This document shows, piece after piece, positions 18,435-26,938 of a stretch of DNA of 64,000 nucleotides. The stretch comes from Edaphobacter sp. 4G125. GTDB lineage: Bacteria; Acidobacteriota; Terriglobia; Terriglobales; Acidobacteriaceae. The notes below the pieces were generated by a model. It did not search any database, was not told where the DNA came from, and saw only the letters and a list, made by a program, of their open reading frames with translations. The stretch spans positions 62,001 through 126,000 of the forward strand of contig NZ_CP060393.1 in NCBI RefSeq assembly GCF_014274685.1, in the 5' to 3' direction. Made by a program: the position numbers and the translations under genes. Numbering within the stretch: the stretch's first letter is position 1; the number at the start of each line of letters is the position of its first letter.

Positions 18435-19175
18435 TTACCGGTGGCTCTGCTTGATGAAGTAGTCCACCAGCTCAGAGGAGCTGTTGTCCATCTCCACGTC
18501 AAAGGCCTCGACCTTGCCGGTGAAGTAGTTGAAGGTCATAACAGCCGGGATGGCGACGAGCAGACCGAAAGCGGTCGTTACGAGAGCTTCCGAAATACCG
18601 CCGGCAACCGCTCCGATACCAGAGGTCTTCTGCGTAGCGATCTGCTGGAAGGCGTTTAAGATACCGACGACGGTTCCGAACAGTCCGATAAAGGGGGCCG
18701 TCGAACCGATGGTCGCCAGACCACCCAAACCGCGCTTCAGCTTCGCATGAACGATCGCCTCAGAACGCTCGAGTGCACGCTTGGAGCTCTCGATCTGCTC
18801 GTCGGTGATTGCTCCGCCCGAACCGAAGCTGCGAAACTCTTGCAGACCGGCGGTGACCACCTCGGCGAGGTGCGATTTCTTGGAGCGATCGGCAACCTTG
18901 ATCGCCTCATCCAGACGCCCATCCTTCAGTGCGCCGGCAACCTTCGGCGCAAACTCGCGGGACTGCTTGCGGGCGGCCGAAAAGTACAGCGCACGATCGA
19001 TGATGACAGCCAGCGACCAGATCGACATGATGAAGAGAATGATGACGACCGCGCGGGCCAGATTACCCATGTTGCCCCAGAGCTGCAGAGGGCTGAATCC
19101 TACCTGCTGCTCTTGGAAGAAGAGGGCAAGCGAGGTGGGCACATGAGCCAGATTTGTGAGATGAGCGAGAATCAC
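18435..19175 (-). CDS. exbB: MotA/TolQ/ExbB proton channel family protein
   Basis: 246 residues starting at GTG 19175, with AGGAGG upstream. It has three membrane helices: LARAVVIILFIMSIWSLAVIID (about 35-58), TAPFIGLFGTVVGILNAFQ (about 155-175) and ISEALVTTAFGLLVAIPAVMTFNYF (about 190-215), with the family's conserved Thr/Pro/Gly pattern in LIGLFGTV-type sequences. It is the channel that couples with the two ExbD proteins. Together with tonB just upstream it forms the energiser for outer-membrane TonB-dependent transport. Confidence 0.9.
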   Translation of the reverse strand: MILAHLTNLAHVPTSLALFFQEQQVGFSPLQLWGNMGNLARAVVIILFIMSIWSLAVIIDRALYFSAARKQSREFAPKVAGALKDGRLDEAIKVADRSKKSHLAEVVTAGLQEFRSFGSGGAITDEQIESSKRALERSEAIVHAKLKRGLGGLATIGSTAPFIGLFGTVVGILNAFQQIATQKTSGIGAVAGGISEALVTTAFGLLVAIPAVMTFNYFTGKVEAFDVEMDNSSSELVDYFIKQSHR

Positions 19176-19304
19176 AGAATATTCCTCCTGGTTGGAACTC
19201 TAACCTTCGTACTGCACGCTCGAAAACTCCTCTGATGAGGTGTTCACGAGGAAAACATTGTCGTCTCGAACCGCCCAAACCGCAGGCGGCCCGCATGAAA
19301 GAAC

Positions 19305-20039
19305 CTAGCCGCCAAAGTTGAAGTTGACGGTAATCGTGGTTTCCACCTCAGTGGGCTCCCCATTCAGAACGTAGGGCTTGTATCTCCAGTTCCGAACGGC
19401 ATCGAGAGCGGCAGCCCGCAACATCTCAGGACCGCTGATCACCTGAAGGTTCTGGATCGTTCCCGCCTTCGAGATCACCGCATGAAGCACCACGGCGCCT
19501 GAAACGTGAGCGGCCTTTGCAATCGGGGGGTAGATCGGCTTCGGCTGAGAGATTGCCATACCGGCAACAACACCGCTCGAAACGCGAACCGGGCCCTTGG
19601 GCTTCTCAACCGCCTTGACGACGGGAACAGGAGCCGTTCCGATTCCACCCATTACTCCGCCAGGAACACCAGAACCGGATCCCATACCGCTCATACCGGC
19701 AACACCGGCCATCGTCGGAGGAGGCGCAGCCTCTTCCTTCAACATCTTGATGTCCTTCGGAATCTTGGTTGGAGCATGCAGGCCCTGGTCGATCTCCGAA
19801 ACCATCTTGATTGGCTTAACAATCTGCTGCGGAGGGGGTGGGGGCGGAGGGGGCGGGGGTGGGGGCGGAGCCGTAAGCATGGCGGTCATCGCCGTCTTCG
19901 GCAGCGCCTCGGGATACAGCAGCGGGATCAGGATCAGCGTTCCAAGGATCGCTCCATTAAAAGCAAAGGTTGCGATCATCCAATACTTGGACTTGGTCTT
20001 GATCCTGCCACCGGATTCCATCAATGCGTCTTCAAACAT
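19305..20039 (-). CDS. tonB: TonB energy transducer with long polyproline linker
   Basis: 244 residues. A cytoplasmic tail (1-20) is followed by one membrane helix, WMIATFAFNGAILGTLILIPLLY (about 20-42), then a run of 14 prolines starting near residue 58, a flexible Gly/Met-rich linker, and the C-terminal TonB fold (about 160-244) with SQPKPIYPPIAKAAHVSG and AALDAVRNWRYKPYVLNGE. It carries energy from ExbB-ExbD to outer-membrane receptors. Its proline run lies in a nearly pure C-tract on the coding strand (19830-19872), giving a G-rich complementary strand. The start is ATG 20039. Confidence 0.9.
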   Translation of the reverse strand: MFEDALMESGGRIKTKSKYWMIATFAFNGAILGTLILIPLLYPEALPKTAMTAMLTAPPPPPPPPPPPPPQQIVKPIKMVSEIDQGLHAPTKIPKDIKMLKEEAAPPPTMAGVAGMSGMGSGSGVPGGVMGGIGTAPVPVVKAVEKPKGPVRVSSGVVAGMAISQPKPIYPPIAKAAHVSGAVVLHAVISKAGTIQNLQVISGPEMLRAAALDAVRNWRYKPYVLNGEPTEVETTITVNFNFGG

Positions 20040-20130
20040 ATCCAGCCTCGCGAGGAAGAGCTATTTGTCTATAGACACCACAGCTTTTCCGTTTGTTCCC
20101 GATTTAAAGACTTCTTTCAGGAAAAAATTC

Positions 20131-21093
20131 TTAAGCCTTTACGCGCCGGCCCGTGGGGAGCGTCGCGCCCTTGCCATGCTTCGTCCGCCACTCCTGGTAA
20201 GCCACCAGCATCGGTGATGCCACCGCGATCGACGAGTAAGTTCCGATCAGGATTCCTACCACCAGGGCAAAAGAAAACCCATGAAGGACTTCGCCGCCGA
20301 ACAGATACAGACTCAAAACCGTAAGGAATGTCAGCCCCGATGTCAGCACCGTTCGGCTCAGGGTTTGATTGATTGACTTATTCACAACATCACCCAGCGA
20401 CTCCCGGCGAGATGTTGCCAGATTCTCGCGAATCCGATCGAAGATCACGATCGTGTCGTTCATTGAATAACCGATCAGCGTCAGGAGAGCCGCGATCACT
20501 GTCAGAGTGATCTCCTTGTTCGTCAGACTGAAGGCGCCCACCGTAATCAACGTGTCGTGGAAGACCGCAATGACCGCCGCCACACCATAGATCAGCTCAA
20601 ACCTGAACCACAGGTAGATCAGCATCCCGATCAACGAGTAGAGTGTGGCCAGCAAGGCCTGCTTCTGCAACTGCTTACCCGCCGTGGGCCCGACGATCTC
20701 AACCTGCTCCACGGTCGCCTTCGAGTCGTGGTAGTCCTTTGCCAGCGCGCCCTCGACAGCCTGACGCCCCGCATCGTGGGCCTGGTCGGTCGCCGAAGAG
20801 ATCGGCAACGAGATGATGACCTTGTTCGCCGCATGGCCGCTAGGATCGCTGACGCGTTGGATAGTTGCATTGTGCACTCCACCCTTATCCATCGCCGCGC
20901 GGATGTGGTTCTCATCCGGCGTCTTGTCGAAGGACACGCGAATCTGTGTGCCGCCCGTGAAGTCTACCCCCTTGGGAATTCCATGCCAGAACAGGATGCT
21001 CAGCACCCCGACAATAGAAAAGATCAGAGAAAACCCAAGGAAATACCACTTCTTCCCCAGCCAGTCGATATTCGTATTGCGAAATAATTCCAC
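20131..21093 (-). CDS. secF: protein translocase subunit SecF
   Basis: 320 residues from GTG 21093, with TAAGGA about 8 nt upstream. The order is membrane helix 1 (KKWYFLGFSLIFSIVGVLSIL), a periplasmic P1 domain with GVDFTGGTQIRV, then five further helices including YSLIGMLIYLWFRFE and the Sec-family DTIVIFDRIRENL motif near residue 225, ending with IGTYSSIAVASPML. Working with SecD, it uses the proton gradient to complete secretion through SecYEG. It follows secD by about 100 nt, a gap that holds intergenic repeat copy F. Confidence 0.92.
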   Translation of the reverse strand: MELFRNTNIDWLGKKWYFLGFSLIFSIVGVLSILFWHGIPKGVDFTGGTQIRVSFDKTPDENHIRAAMDKGGVHNATIQRVSDPSGHAANKVIISLPISSATDQAHDAGRQAVEGALAKDYHDSKATVEQVEIVGPTAGKQLQKQALLATLYSLIGMLIYLWFRFELIYGVAAVIAVFHDTLITVGAFSLTNKEITLTVIAALLTLIGYSMNDTIVIFDRIRENLATSRRESLGDVVNKSINQTLSRTVLTSGLTFLTVLSLYLFGGEVLHGFSFALVVGILIGTYSSIAVASPMLVAYQEWRTKHGKGATLPTGRRVKA

Positions 21094-21122
21094 GTTGCTT
21101 TTCCTTATTACTTCCAAAAACC

Positions 21123-21164
21123 TGTCATTCCGGCCGGAGTGAAGCGGGGTGTAGGAATCTGCTT
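21123..21164 (+). repeat. TCATTCCGG-type intergenic repeat, copy F (degenerate)
   Basis: TGTCATTCCGGCCGGAG, then GGGGTGTAGGAATCTGC. The ends match the TCATTTCGA/TCATCCTGAGCG element family with several changes. It sits in the secD-secF gap. Confidence 0.45.
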
Positions 21165-21195
21165 CTCCACCTCAGCCTCTTCCATCCAAAGCTGC

Positions 21196-22803
21196 CTAAA
21201 TCGAGATCACCGCTCCGCGCTCCTTACCCTTCAGGTGGGAGTCGAAGATCACGCGCGAGACATACACCGCTGTAAACAGGTTCGCCAACAGACCGAACGC
21301 CAGCGTCACCGCAAACCCGCGAACGGGGCCCGTGCCGAAGAGGAACAGGATCAAGGCCGAAACGATAGTCGTAACGTGCGTGTCGATAATCGTAACCCAG
21401 GCGTGAGCGAATCCCTGCTGCACCGCAATCGCAGCCGACTTACCCGCGCGTAGCTCTTCGCGGATACGTTCGAAGATCAGCACGTTCGAGTCCACGCCCA
21501 TACCGATCGTCAAAATCACACCGGCAATTCCCGGCAGCGTCAGCACCGACCCGGCAAATCCCATAAACCCGAGCAGGATCACGAGGTTGAGAATCAGCGC
21601 GAGGCAGGCGTTGATGCCGGCGCCGCGATAGTAAATCAGCATGAAGACCATCACGGCCAGAAGTCCGGCGACTGCCGCAACAATGCCCTGGCGGATCGAA
21701 GCCGCTCCCAGGCTTGGTCCAACGGTTCGTGTCTCAAGGAACGAGATCGACGCAGGCAGAGCTCCGGTGCGGAGCATCAGGGAAAGGTCCTGCGCCTGCT
21801 GCTTAGTAAATCCACCCTCAATCTCGCCGCGGTCGCTAATGGCCGAGTTGATGCTGGCCACCTCACGAACTTTGTTATCCAACACAATCGCCATCGAACC
21901 AGGGCTTGAGCTCGTCGCCGAGTGCGCACTCGTGTACGCGTAGAAGCGCTTGCCTGCCTCCGTTGTCAGCGTAAACGTAATGTTCGGACGGCCATTCTGG
22001 TCCGTCGATGGCTGGGCATCGCGGAAGTCCGTTCCCTCGACCTCGCTCACCCGCTTCAACAGCCATACCTGGTCAGGCGCGCCTGCAGAGGACGAACCAT
22101 GTACCAGAATTGCGTCCGCAGGAATCATCCCGCCGTTCGACTGCAAAGCATCCTGGTCACTCGCAAAAGGACCGCCCACCACCGCATGAATCTCCAGCTT
22201 GGCCGTGGATTGGATCACCTCTTCCACGCGGGCCGGATCATCCAGACCGGGTAACTCCACCAGGATCTGGTTATCGCCCAAACCATACTTCTGGATCACC
22301 GGCTCGGTTACGCCCAGCTTGTCGATACGGTCACGGATCGTCTCGACGGAGGTCTCTACCGTTCGGTTGGTCAGGTCAGTAGCGGCAGACTGTTTCATCG
22401 TCAGCGTCTGGCTGCCGTCCGGATTCGTTCCCAGGTCATACGAGGAGTAGTTCAACCCGTTGAAGATCGTCCGGGCATCGCTGATCTTGTCGGTCGGAAT
22501 CCCGGTCACGATGATCGTCTGGGGACGAGCCGAATCGGACCGCGCAGCCGTCACCCCCGAGATGCCGGCTGCCTGCAGATCGGTCTGCAAACGGGCCGCG
22601 TCGCGATCTACAGCCGAAGCAACGGCCTCATTCGTATGAACCTGGAGGACCAGGTGGGTTCCACCCTTGAGGTCCAGTCCCAGATTGATGCGCCGGGTGA
22701 TCGATTCCTTCAGACCACCCTTCGGGATTCCTACAATGCCGTAGCAGAAGACCAACAGCACTGCAACGATGAATGCCGTTTTACCGGCCAGATTCTTTCC
22801 CAT
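21196..22803 (-). CDS. secD: protein translocase subunit SecD
   Basis: 535 residues. N-terminal membrane helix (1-30), then a large periplasmic region with LGLDLKGGTHLVLQV (near 40) and the P1 and P1-base domains, e.g. LDDPARVEEVIQST. The C-terminal five-helix block contains LTLPGIAGVILTIGMGVDSNVLIFERIREELRAGK (from about residue 430), the hallmark of the SecD/SecF family. It is the upstream partner of secF and follows yajC, the usual order. Confidence 0.92.
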   Translation of the reverse strand: MGKNLAGKTAFIVAVLLVFCYGIVGIPKGGLKESITRRINLGLDLKGGTHLVLQVHTNEAVASAVDRDAARLQTDLQAAGISGVTAARSDSARPQTIIVTGIPTDKISDARTIFNGLNYSSYDLGTNPDGSQTLTMKQSAATDLTNRTVETSVETIRDRIDKLGVTEPVIQKYGLGDNQILVELPGLDDPARVEEVIQSTAKLEIHAVVGGPFASDQDALQSNGGMIPADAILVHGSSSAGAPDQVWLLKRVSEVEGTDFRDAQPSTDQNGRPNITFTLTTEAGKRFYAYTSAHSATSSSPGSMAIVLDNKVREVASINSAISDRGEIEGGFTKQQAQDLSLMLRTGALPASISFLETRTVGPSLGAASIRQGIVAAVAGLLAVMVFMLIYYRGAGINACLALILNLVILLGFMGFAGSVLTLPGIAGVILTIGMGVDSNVLIFERIREELRAGKSAAIAVQQGFAHAWVTIIDTHVTTIVSALILFLFGTGPVRGFAVTLAFGLLANLFTAVYVSRVIFDSHLKGKERGAVISI

Positions 22804-22884
22804 TGTCTCTCTTCACAGCGATACGGCAAGATCGCTTACAGCTTCTGCCGCATCCATTTCCTTATCAAATCTTTGTTTCTTCTT

Positions 22885-23196
22885 TTAAGCTGCCGATTCG
22901 TCTGTCGTCACGGCAGCGATCGCGCTCTTTACAAACTCCAGCTTCACGCCATCAGGCTGCACCCGAAGAATAACCGAATCGTCCTTAACCGACAGCACCG
23001 TGCCGCGGATTCCGCCATTCGTGGTCACGCGGTCTCCGGACTTGATCTTTCCCAGCATCTCCTGCCATTTTTTTTGCTTCCGCTGGTTTGGGACGATCAT
23101 CAAAAAATACAGCACGATAAAGAACAGAATCGGCAGAGCTAGACCGCCAAGACTTCCCAGACCGCTCGTCGCGCTCTGCAACCACATTGCAACCAT
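22885..23196 (-). CDS. yajC: preprotein translocase subunit YajC
   Basis: 103 residues from ATG 23196 (MVAMWLQ), with GGAG 9 nt upstream; a longer reading from 23241 adds 15 unconserved residues. The single membrane helix is LALPILFFIVLYFLMIVPNQRKQKKWQEM, with the typical positively charged boundary. The conserved cytoplasmic part reads IKSGDRVTTNGGIRGTVLSVKDDSVILRV. It accompanies SecDF in the inner membrane and is the first gene of the sec run. Confidence 0.88.
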   Translation of the reverse strand: MVAMWLQSATSGLGSLGGLALPILFFIVLYFLMIVPNQRKQKKWQEMLGKIKSGDRVTTNGGIRGTVLSVKDDSVILRVQPDGVKLEFVKSAIAAVTTDESAA

Positions 23197-23371
23197 TCTT
23201 AAAAACTCCGTCCCTTGGGTGACATCAGGCACCGCGCTCAAAAGACGCGAAAATGCAGCCCTCCGCGGTTGAGGCTGTAATTTTGATGCCTAGCCCCTAA
23301 GCATCGCTGCTCATGCACCCCGGTGTCAAGAAAACCCCGGCCGTTCCTCAATCAAAATTCCCCCCGAAACC

Positions 23372-23962
23372 CTACTCTCCATCACCCAGCGAACGGAACG
23401 GACCAACGCTGAAATGGTCGAACGTTACCGAAAAATCCTCCTTACCCGGCGCTGCCGCCATCATGCCGATCCTGACCGGAACCTCCGGAGGAAAATACGC
23501 CTGACGCACCATCGTCCACGTTGCGTCGTCCAACGAGTAATCGATCTGCACCGTGTCCTTATGTCGTTGAAGACGCAGCCAGATCGACCCCGGGCGATTC
23601 ACTTGCGGGATCACCGACCAATCCGAGGCTTCCCGCGTCACCACCGCACTGACATTCTGCTGCCCGTTCGCAAACTCAATCCCTGTCTTGATCCAGTTCT
23701 TCTCATCGATCCGGATCATCAGGCCGGCATGATGGTAGAGCTCGCGGTAGGTTCCTGCAATGCGGACTTTCGCCTCAAAATCGCCGATCTGTTCCACATA
23801 TCGAAACGGCCCATTGTCCCGAATCGCCCCACTGTGCGTCACTCTCCAATAGTCTGTGCCCGCGGGGACCGTCACGGTCAATACACCGGACGACTCGCTC
23901 CATTGAGCAGGCTCATGTTCCCAGGTAAGTTGAATAGTCTGCCCGTTTAGTTCGAGAGCCAA
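23372..23962 (-). CDS. DUF1349-family protein (concanavalin-like fold)
   Basis: 196 residues starting at TTG 23962, with GGAGGG 6 nt upstream. The sequence is a DUF1349 (YesU-like) beta sandwich throughout: YWRVTHSGAIRDNGPFRY, EAKVRIAGTYRELYHHAGLMIRIDEKNWIKTGIEF, and the C-terminal strand SVTFDHFSVGPF. Relatives are thought to bind carbohydrate, but no activity is assured. There is no signal peptide. It is upstream of yajC on the same strand, with a gap of 175 nt. Confidence 0.8.
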   Translation of the reverse strand: MALELNGQTIQLTWEHEPAQWSESSGVLTVTVPAGTDYWRVTHSGAIRDNGPFRYVEQIGDFEAKVRIAGTYRELYHHAGLMIRIDEKNWIKTGIEFANGQQNVSAVVTREASDWSVIPQVNRPGSIWLRLQRHKDTVQIDYSLDDATWTMVRQAYFPPEVPVRIGMMAAAPGKEDFSVTFDHFSVGPFRSLGDGE

Positions 23963-24112
23963 GATGATCCCTCCAGCAGTTAGTCTATGCCACCAGAAAA
24001 TCTCCGATCTTCTTTACTGAGAGCAGGAAGTATTGGTTGCCGTATCTCTTATCGCCTCTATTAAATGAGTCCTTTCCGGGAGCAGCATACTCCCATAGCC
24101 AAGAGGTCGCCC

Positions 24113-25018
24113 ATGACTCCTTTGTCATCTTCTTCCATTGAGCGTTTCGCGGCCCTCCGGGCCTCCTTCCGCCGTCTTCACGAGTCTGGATTTTTCATAA
24201 TCCCCAATCCCTGGGATGTCGGGACGGCCCGTTATCTTCGCTCGCTAGGGTTCAAGGCATTGGCCACGACCAGTTCCGGATTCGCCATGTCCAACGGTCT
24301 TCCGGATGCAGACTGGGCTGTACCCCGCGATGCCATGCTCGGACACATCCGCTCCATCGTCACCTCCGTGGACCTCCCCGTGAATGCAGACTTCGAGTCC
24401 GGCTACGCCCACTCCCCCGAAGATGTCGCCGCCAACGTCCGTCTCTGCGTCGCTACCGGAGTCGCCGGGCTTTCCATCGAAGACGCCACCGGCGACCCGA
24501 ACCGCCCTCACTACGACCTGTCTTTGGCGACCGAACGCATCCGTGCGGCTAAGGAGGCAATCGGCAAATCGGGAGTCCTGTTGACCGCGCGCGCCGAGTG
24601 CTTCCTGACCGGTCACCCCGATCCCTTGCGGGAATCCCTCCGCCGCCTCGAGGCCTATGCCGTCGCCGGAGCCGACGTGCTCTACGCCCCTGGCGCCCGC
24701 ACTCGGCCCGAAATCGAGGCCATCGTTAAAGTCGCGAATCCTCTTCCCGTCAATGTGCTGGTCACCTCCAGCGCGCCGCTCTCACTCCCCCAGCTTGAGC
24801 AGCTTGGCGTCCGCCGCGTCAGCACAGGCTCTGCCCTGGCACGCGCCGCCTGGACCGGCTTTATCGCCGCCGCCCGCGGAATGGCCCGCGAGCACACCAT
24901 GGCGGGGCTGGATCACATCACATCTTTCGACGAACTGAATAGCTTCTTCCGCAAGGACCGCGCCGAACTCGCCATCGCCGAGGCCGATTCCACGCCGCCT
25001 GCAAAACCGTTGGGCTGA
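24113..25018 (+). CDS. isocitrate lyase/PEP mutase family protein
   Basis: 301 residues from ATG 24113, with AAGAGGT upstream. Motifs of the family: ATTSSGFAMSNGLPDADW (early strand), VDLPVNADFESGYAHSPEDVAANVR with the acidic Mg-binding residue, and GLSIEDATGDP with the second. The helix-strand pattern continues through ARAECFLTGH. Members include phosphonopyruvate hydrolase and methylisocitrate-type lyases. The catalytic KKCGH motif of true isocitrate lyases is not present, so this is the PEP-mutase-like subgroup acting on an unknown substrate. Confidence 0.78.
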   Translation: MTPLSSSSIERFAALRASFRRLHESGFFIIPNPWDVGTARYLRSLGFKALATTSSGFAMSNGLPDADWAVPRDAMLGHIRSIVTSVDLPVNADFESGYAHSPEDVAANVRLCVATGVAGLSIEDATGDPNRPHYDLSLATERIRAAKEAIGKSGVLLTARAECFLTGHPDPLRESLRRLEAYAVAGADVLYAPGARTRPEIEAIVKVANPLPVNVLVTSSAPLSLPQLEQLGVRRVSTGSALARAAWTGFIAAARGMAREHTMAGLDHITSFDELNSFFRKDRAELAIAEADSTPPAKPLG

Positions 25019-25070
25019 TCGCTGGATATCATTTTGCTAGGGACTGAATAAACCCAGCATGTGTGGGGCA

Positions 25071-25222
25071 TTCGCGCGTTAGCGCGAACCGCATTGTTAA
25101 GGGCATGGCTTCAGCCATGGCGTAAGAACCGCCGCGAAAGCGGCGACCGCTCTGCCGAAGGCCCCGGGTTCAAAACGAGTTTGCTCGTTGGGGTGGGAGA
25201 TCGAAGCGCAGTCCGAAGGGAC
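25071..25222. repeat. cluster of five short hairpins
   Basis: In the 565-nt gap after 25018: TTCGCGC-GTTA-GCGCGAA (25071-25088), CATGGCT-TC-AGCCATG (25104-25119), CGCCGC-GAAA-GCGGCG (25130-25145), AACGAG-TTTG-CTCGTT (25174-25189) and GTCC-GAAG-GGAC (25211-25222). All are perfect stems with 2-4 nt loops, spaced 10-30 nt apart. Loops such as GAAA favour stable folds. Function unknown; a REP-like cluster is the simplest reading. Confidence 0.5.
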
Positions 25223-25359
25223 GGAGTGACAGGGTGTCATATGCGGTAAACACGCCACAAACCTCTGCACCACGAAATCCCCAATCCCCACGCGCCTTTC
25301 ACCCGCCTTCCACCGCAAAAATTTGACACATCCTGCTATTCTTAAATCAGGAAGTACAA

Positions 25360-25387
25360 CAGCGCCCGGCCAGTTGGCCGGGCGCTG
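25360..25387. terminator. perfect 12-bp hairpin, possible transcription end
   Basis: CAGCGCCCGGCC (25360-25371) pairs with GGCCGGGCGCTG (25376-25387) across AGTT. The plus strand continues CATTTAAC. It is a strong stem with only a weak T-tail, and could end plus-strand transcripts or those of the opposite gene. TTGACA occurs upstream at 25323-25328, but I find no -10 at correct spacing. Confidence 0.4.
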
Positions 25388-25434
25388 CATTTAACTCATC
25401 TCATATGACACCCCTGAAGTTCGTCACGGAGAAA

Positions 25435-25486
25435 GTGTCATCCTGAGCGAAGTGACCAACGGGAACGAAGTCGAAGGATCTGCGGT
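25435..25486 (+). repeat. TCATCCTGAGCG-type intergenic repeat, copy E
   Basis: GTGTCATCCTGAGCGAAG, a 20-nt variable middle, then CGAAGTCGAAGGATCTGCGG. The same ends occur at 52507-52568. This subfamily has the same layout as the TCATTTCGA copies. Confidence 0.6.
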
Positions 25487-25530
25487 TTCACTCCCATCAA
25501 CCGAAGTACGCACCTAACTTATCTATTTCG

Positions 25531-25562
25531 AATACTTTGCACCAAAAATATGGGGGGGGAGC
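25531..25562 (+). repeat. ATACTTTGC plus G-run motif
   Basis: AATACTTTGC at 25531-25540 is followed, after ACCAAAAATAT, by a long G-run just before the kbaZ stop. It is a single-copy version of the ATACTTTRC/G-rich arrays at 40602-40730 and 54181-54281. Confidence 0.4.
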
Positions 25563-25583
25563 GTAACCCTCTTGGAGAGACAA

Positions 25584-26858
25584 CTAAAAACACGCCTCTG
25601 CATACGGCACGAGGACTCGTTGCGAGGCATAAAGAACGATCTCCGTCGGATCCGATTTCAGTACTCCAGCACGGATAGCCTCGTACTCCAGAGGAAGGTA
25701 TGCACTGATCAGCGTCTCCGGAATCTCCACCGAGTTCAGATTCCGAATCAGCGCTTCAACCGCCTGTGAAATCTCCGGAACGTTCCAGTAGTAGCGAATC
25801 CGGTCGCTATAGCTGTAAGTCCGCAAAATCCGCTGCTGTTCAGGACTTCCGTGATAGTGCCCCTCCCAGTCTTTGGGAGAAGCCAGCATCACCCTTTCGA
25901 CGACATTGCGCAGATTGGACCGCTTTCCGTCGGGGACCAATTCATCCTCAATCCGCGTCAGTGCGAAGATCGCCTCTCGCATCGCAAAGGTGACCGCAGG
26001 CCCAACCTTCAGGATGGCGAATCCATCGCGAACCAGTTCGCGATAGGCCTCCGGCAGTTGATAGTCCGTGGAGTGTGCCTCGAAAACAAGGGGCCGACGC
26101 CTGTCGATCCATGCACTCAGCTCCCGTGCCTTGCCCGCGTCGTAGTGCGAGACGGAATCGTGATTGAACTCCACCCCAGGCTGCACCACCATCGCAACAA
26201 CACGCGACCATGCATCTTCCAGGCCGTGTTTCGCGAAGACGCGGCGATGCACCTCATATGTCTGCTCCGCGTCGCTGGTAGCAGTGGCGTGAACACCGGA
26301 GATCGACTCCGTCGCTCCTCCCGGCGTAGGGACCTCGGTCCCGATGACATAGACCGGATGAACTTTCGCAGCAGCCGCAGCCTCTTCCGCTGCCAGACAC
26401 AGTTGGGCCGATCGCTCTGCAACCGTTTCTACCGGAAGCGCCTCAGGATCTCCCGTGCAGGCCATGCTCGCATCGAGGTGAATCTTGGTGAATCCTGCAG
26501 CGGCGTACTCACGCACCATCGCTTCGGCAAGAGCCATCGCCTCCGTAGCGGGCTTCTTTCTCCACGGATTCGGCCCCAGATGGTCGCCCCCGAGAATGAT
26601 GCGCGCCTCCGGGACACCCTCCTCCTTCGCGAGATTAAAAACCAGCTCTCGGAAGTCCTTGGGCCGCATCCCGGTGTAACCACCCTCCTGGTTCACCTGA
26701 TTCGAAGTTGCTTCGATCAGAACCGGAGAACCGTCTTGGACAGCCTGTCGCAAAGCGGCGCGCAACGCCCAGGGATGCGAGGAACAAACAGAGTAGATTC
26801 CGCGGGAAGCTCCCTCCCCGGACCGGTTCTTAAGCAGATTCCTCAGGAGTTCGGACAT
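25584..26858 (-). CDS. tagatose-bisphosphate aldolase subunit (KbaZ/GatZ family)
   Basis: 424 residues: GIYSVCSSHPWALRAALRQA near the start, ATSNQVNQEGGYTGMRP, RIILGGDHLGPNPWRKKP and FTKIHLDASMACTGDPEALP. These are the hallmark blocks of the D-tagatose-1,6-bisphosphate aldolase class II 'non-catalytic' subunit. In enterobacteria it stabilises GatY or KbaY. No GatY/KbaY-like partner is seen in this window, so it may act alone or with a distant partner. The start is ATG 26858; no Shine-Dalgarno site is evident. Confidence 0.85.
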   Translation of the reverse strand: MSELLRNLLKNRSGEGASRGIYSVCSSHPWALRAALRQAVQDGSPVLIEATSNQVNQEGGYTGMRPKDFRELVFNLAKEEGVPEARIILGGDHLGPNPWRKKPATEAMALAEAMVREYAAAGFTKIHLDASMACTGDPEALPVETVAERSAQLCLAAEEAAAAAKVHPVYVIGTEVPTPGGATESISGVHATATSDAEQTYEVHRRVFAKHGLEDAWSRVVAMVVQPGVEFNHDSVSHYDAGKARELSAWIDRRRPLVFEAHSTDYQLPEAYRELVRDGFAILKVGPAVTFAMREAIFALTRIEDELVPDGKRSNLRNVVERVMLASPKDWEGHYHGSPEQQRILRTYSYSDRIRYYWNVPEISQAVEALIRNLNSVEIPETLISAYLPLEYEAIRAGVLKSDPTEIVLYASQRVLVPYAEACF

Positions 26859-26938
26859 TCAGATCACCAGCCAAAACGAAGTTTCGTGCGCTGGTTACCA
26901 ATGATAACGAATAATATCTTTTCCTTTCTATTTCTCTT

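Noticed and set aside
25071..25222. CRISPR-like array
   Set aside because: The hairpins differ in sequence and spacing is irregular, so there are no direct repeats and no cas genes.
25323..25390. Small RNA gene starting at TTGACA and ending at the 12-bp hairpin
   Set aside because: No -10 box at proper spacing and only a weak T-tail; kept as a hairpin only.
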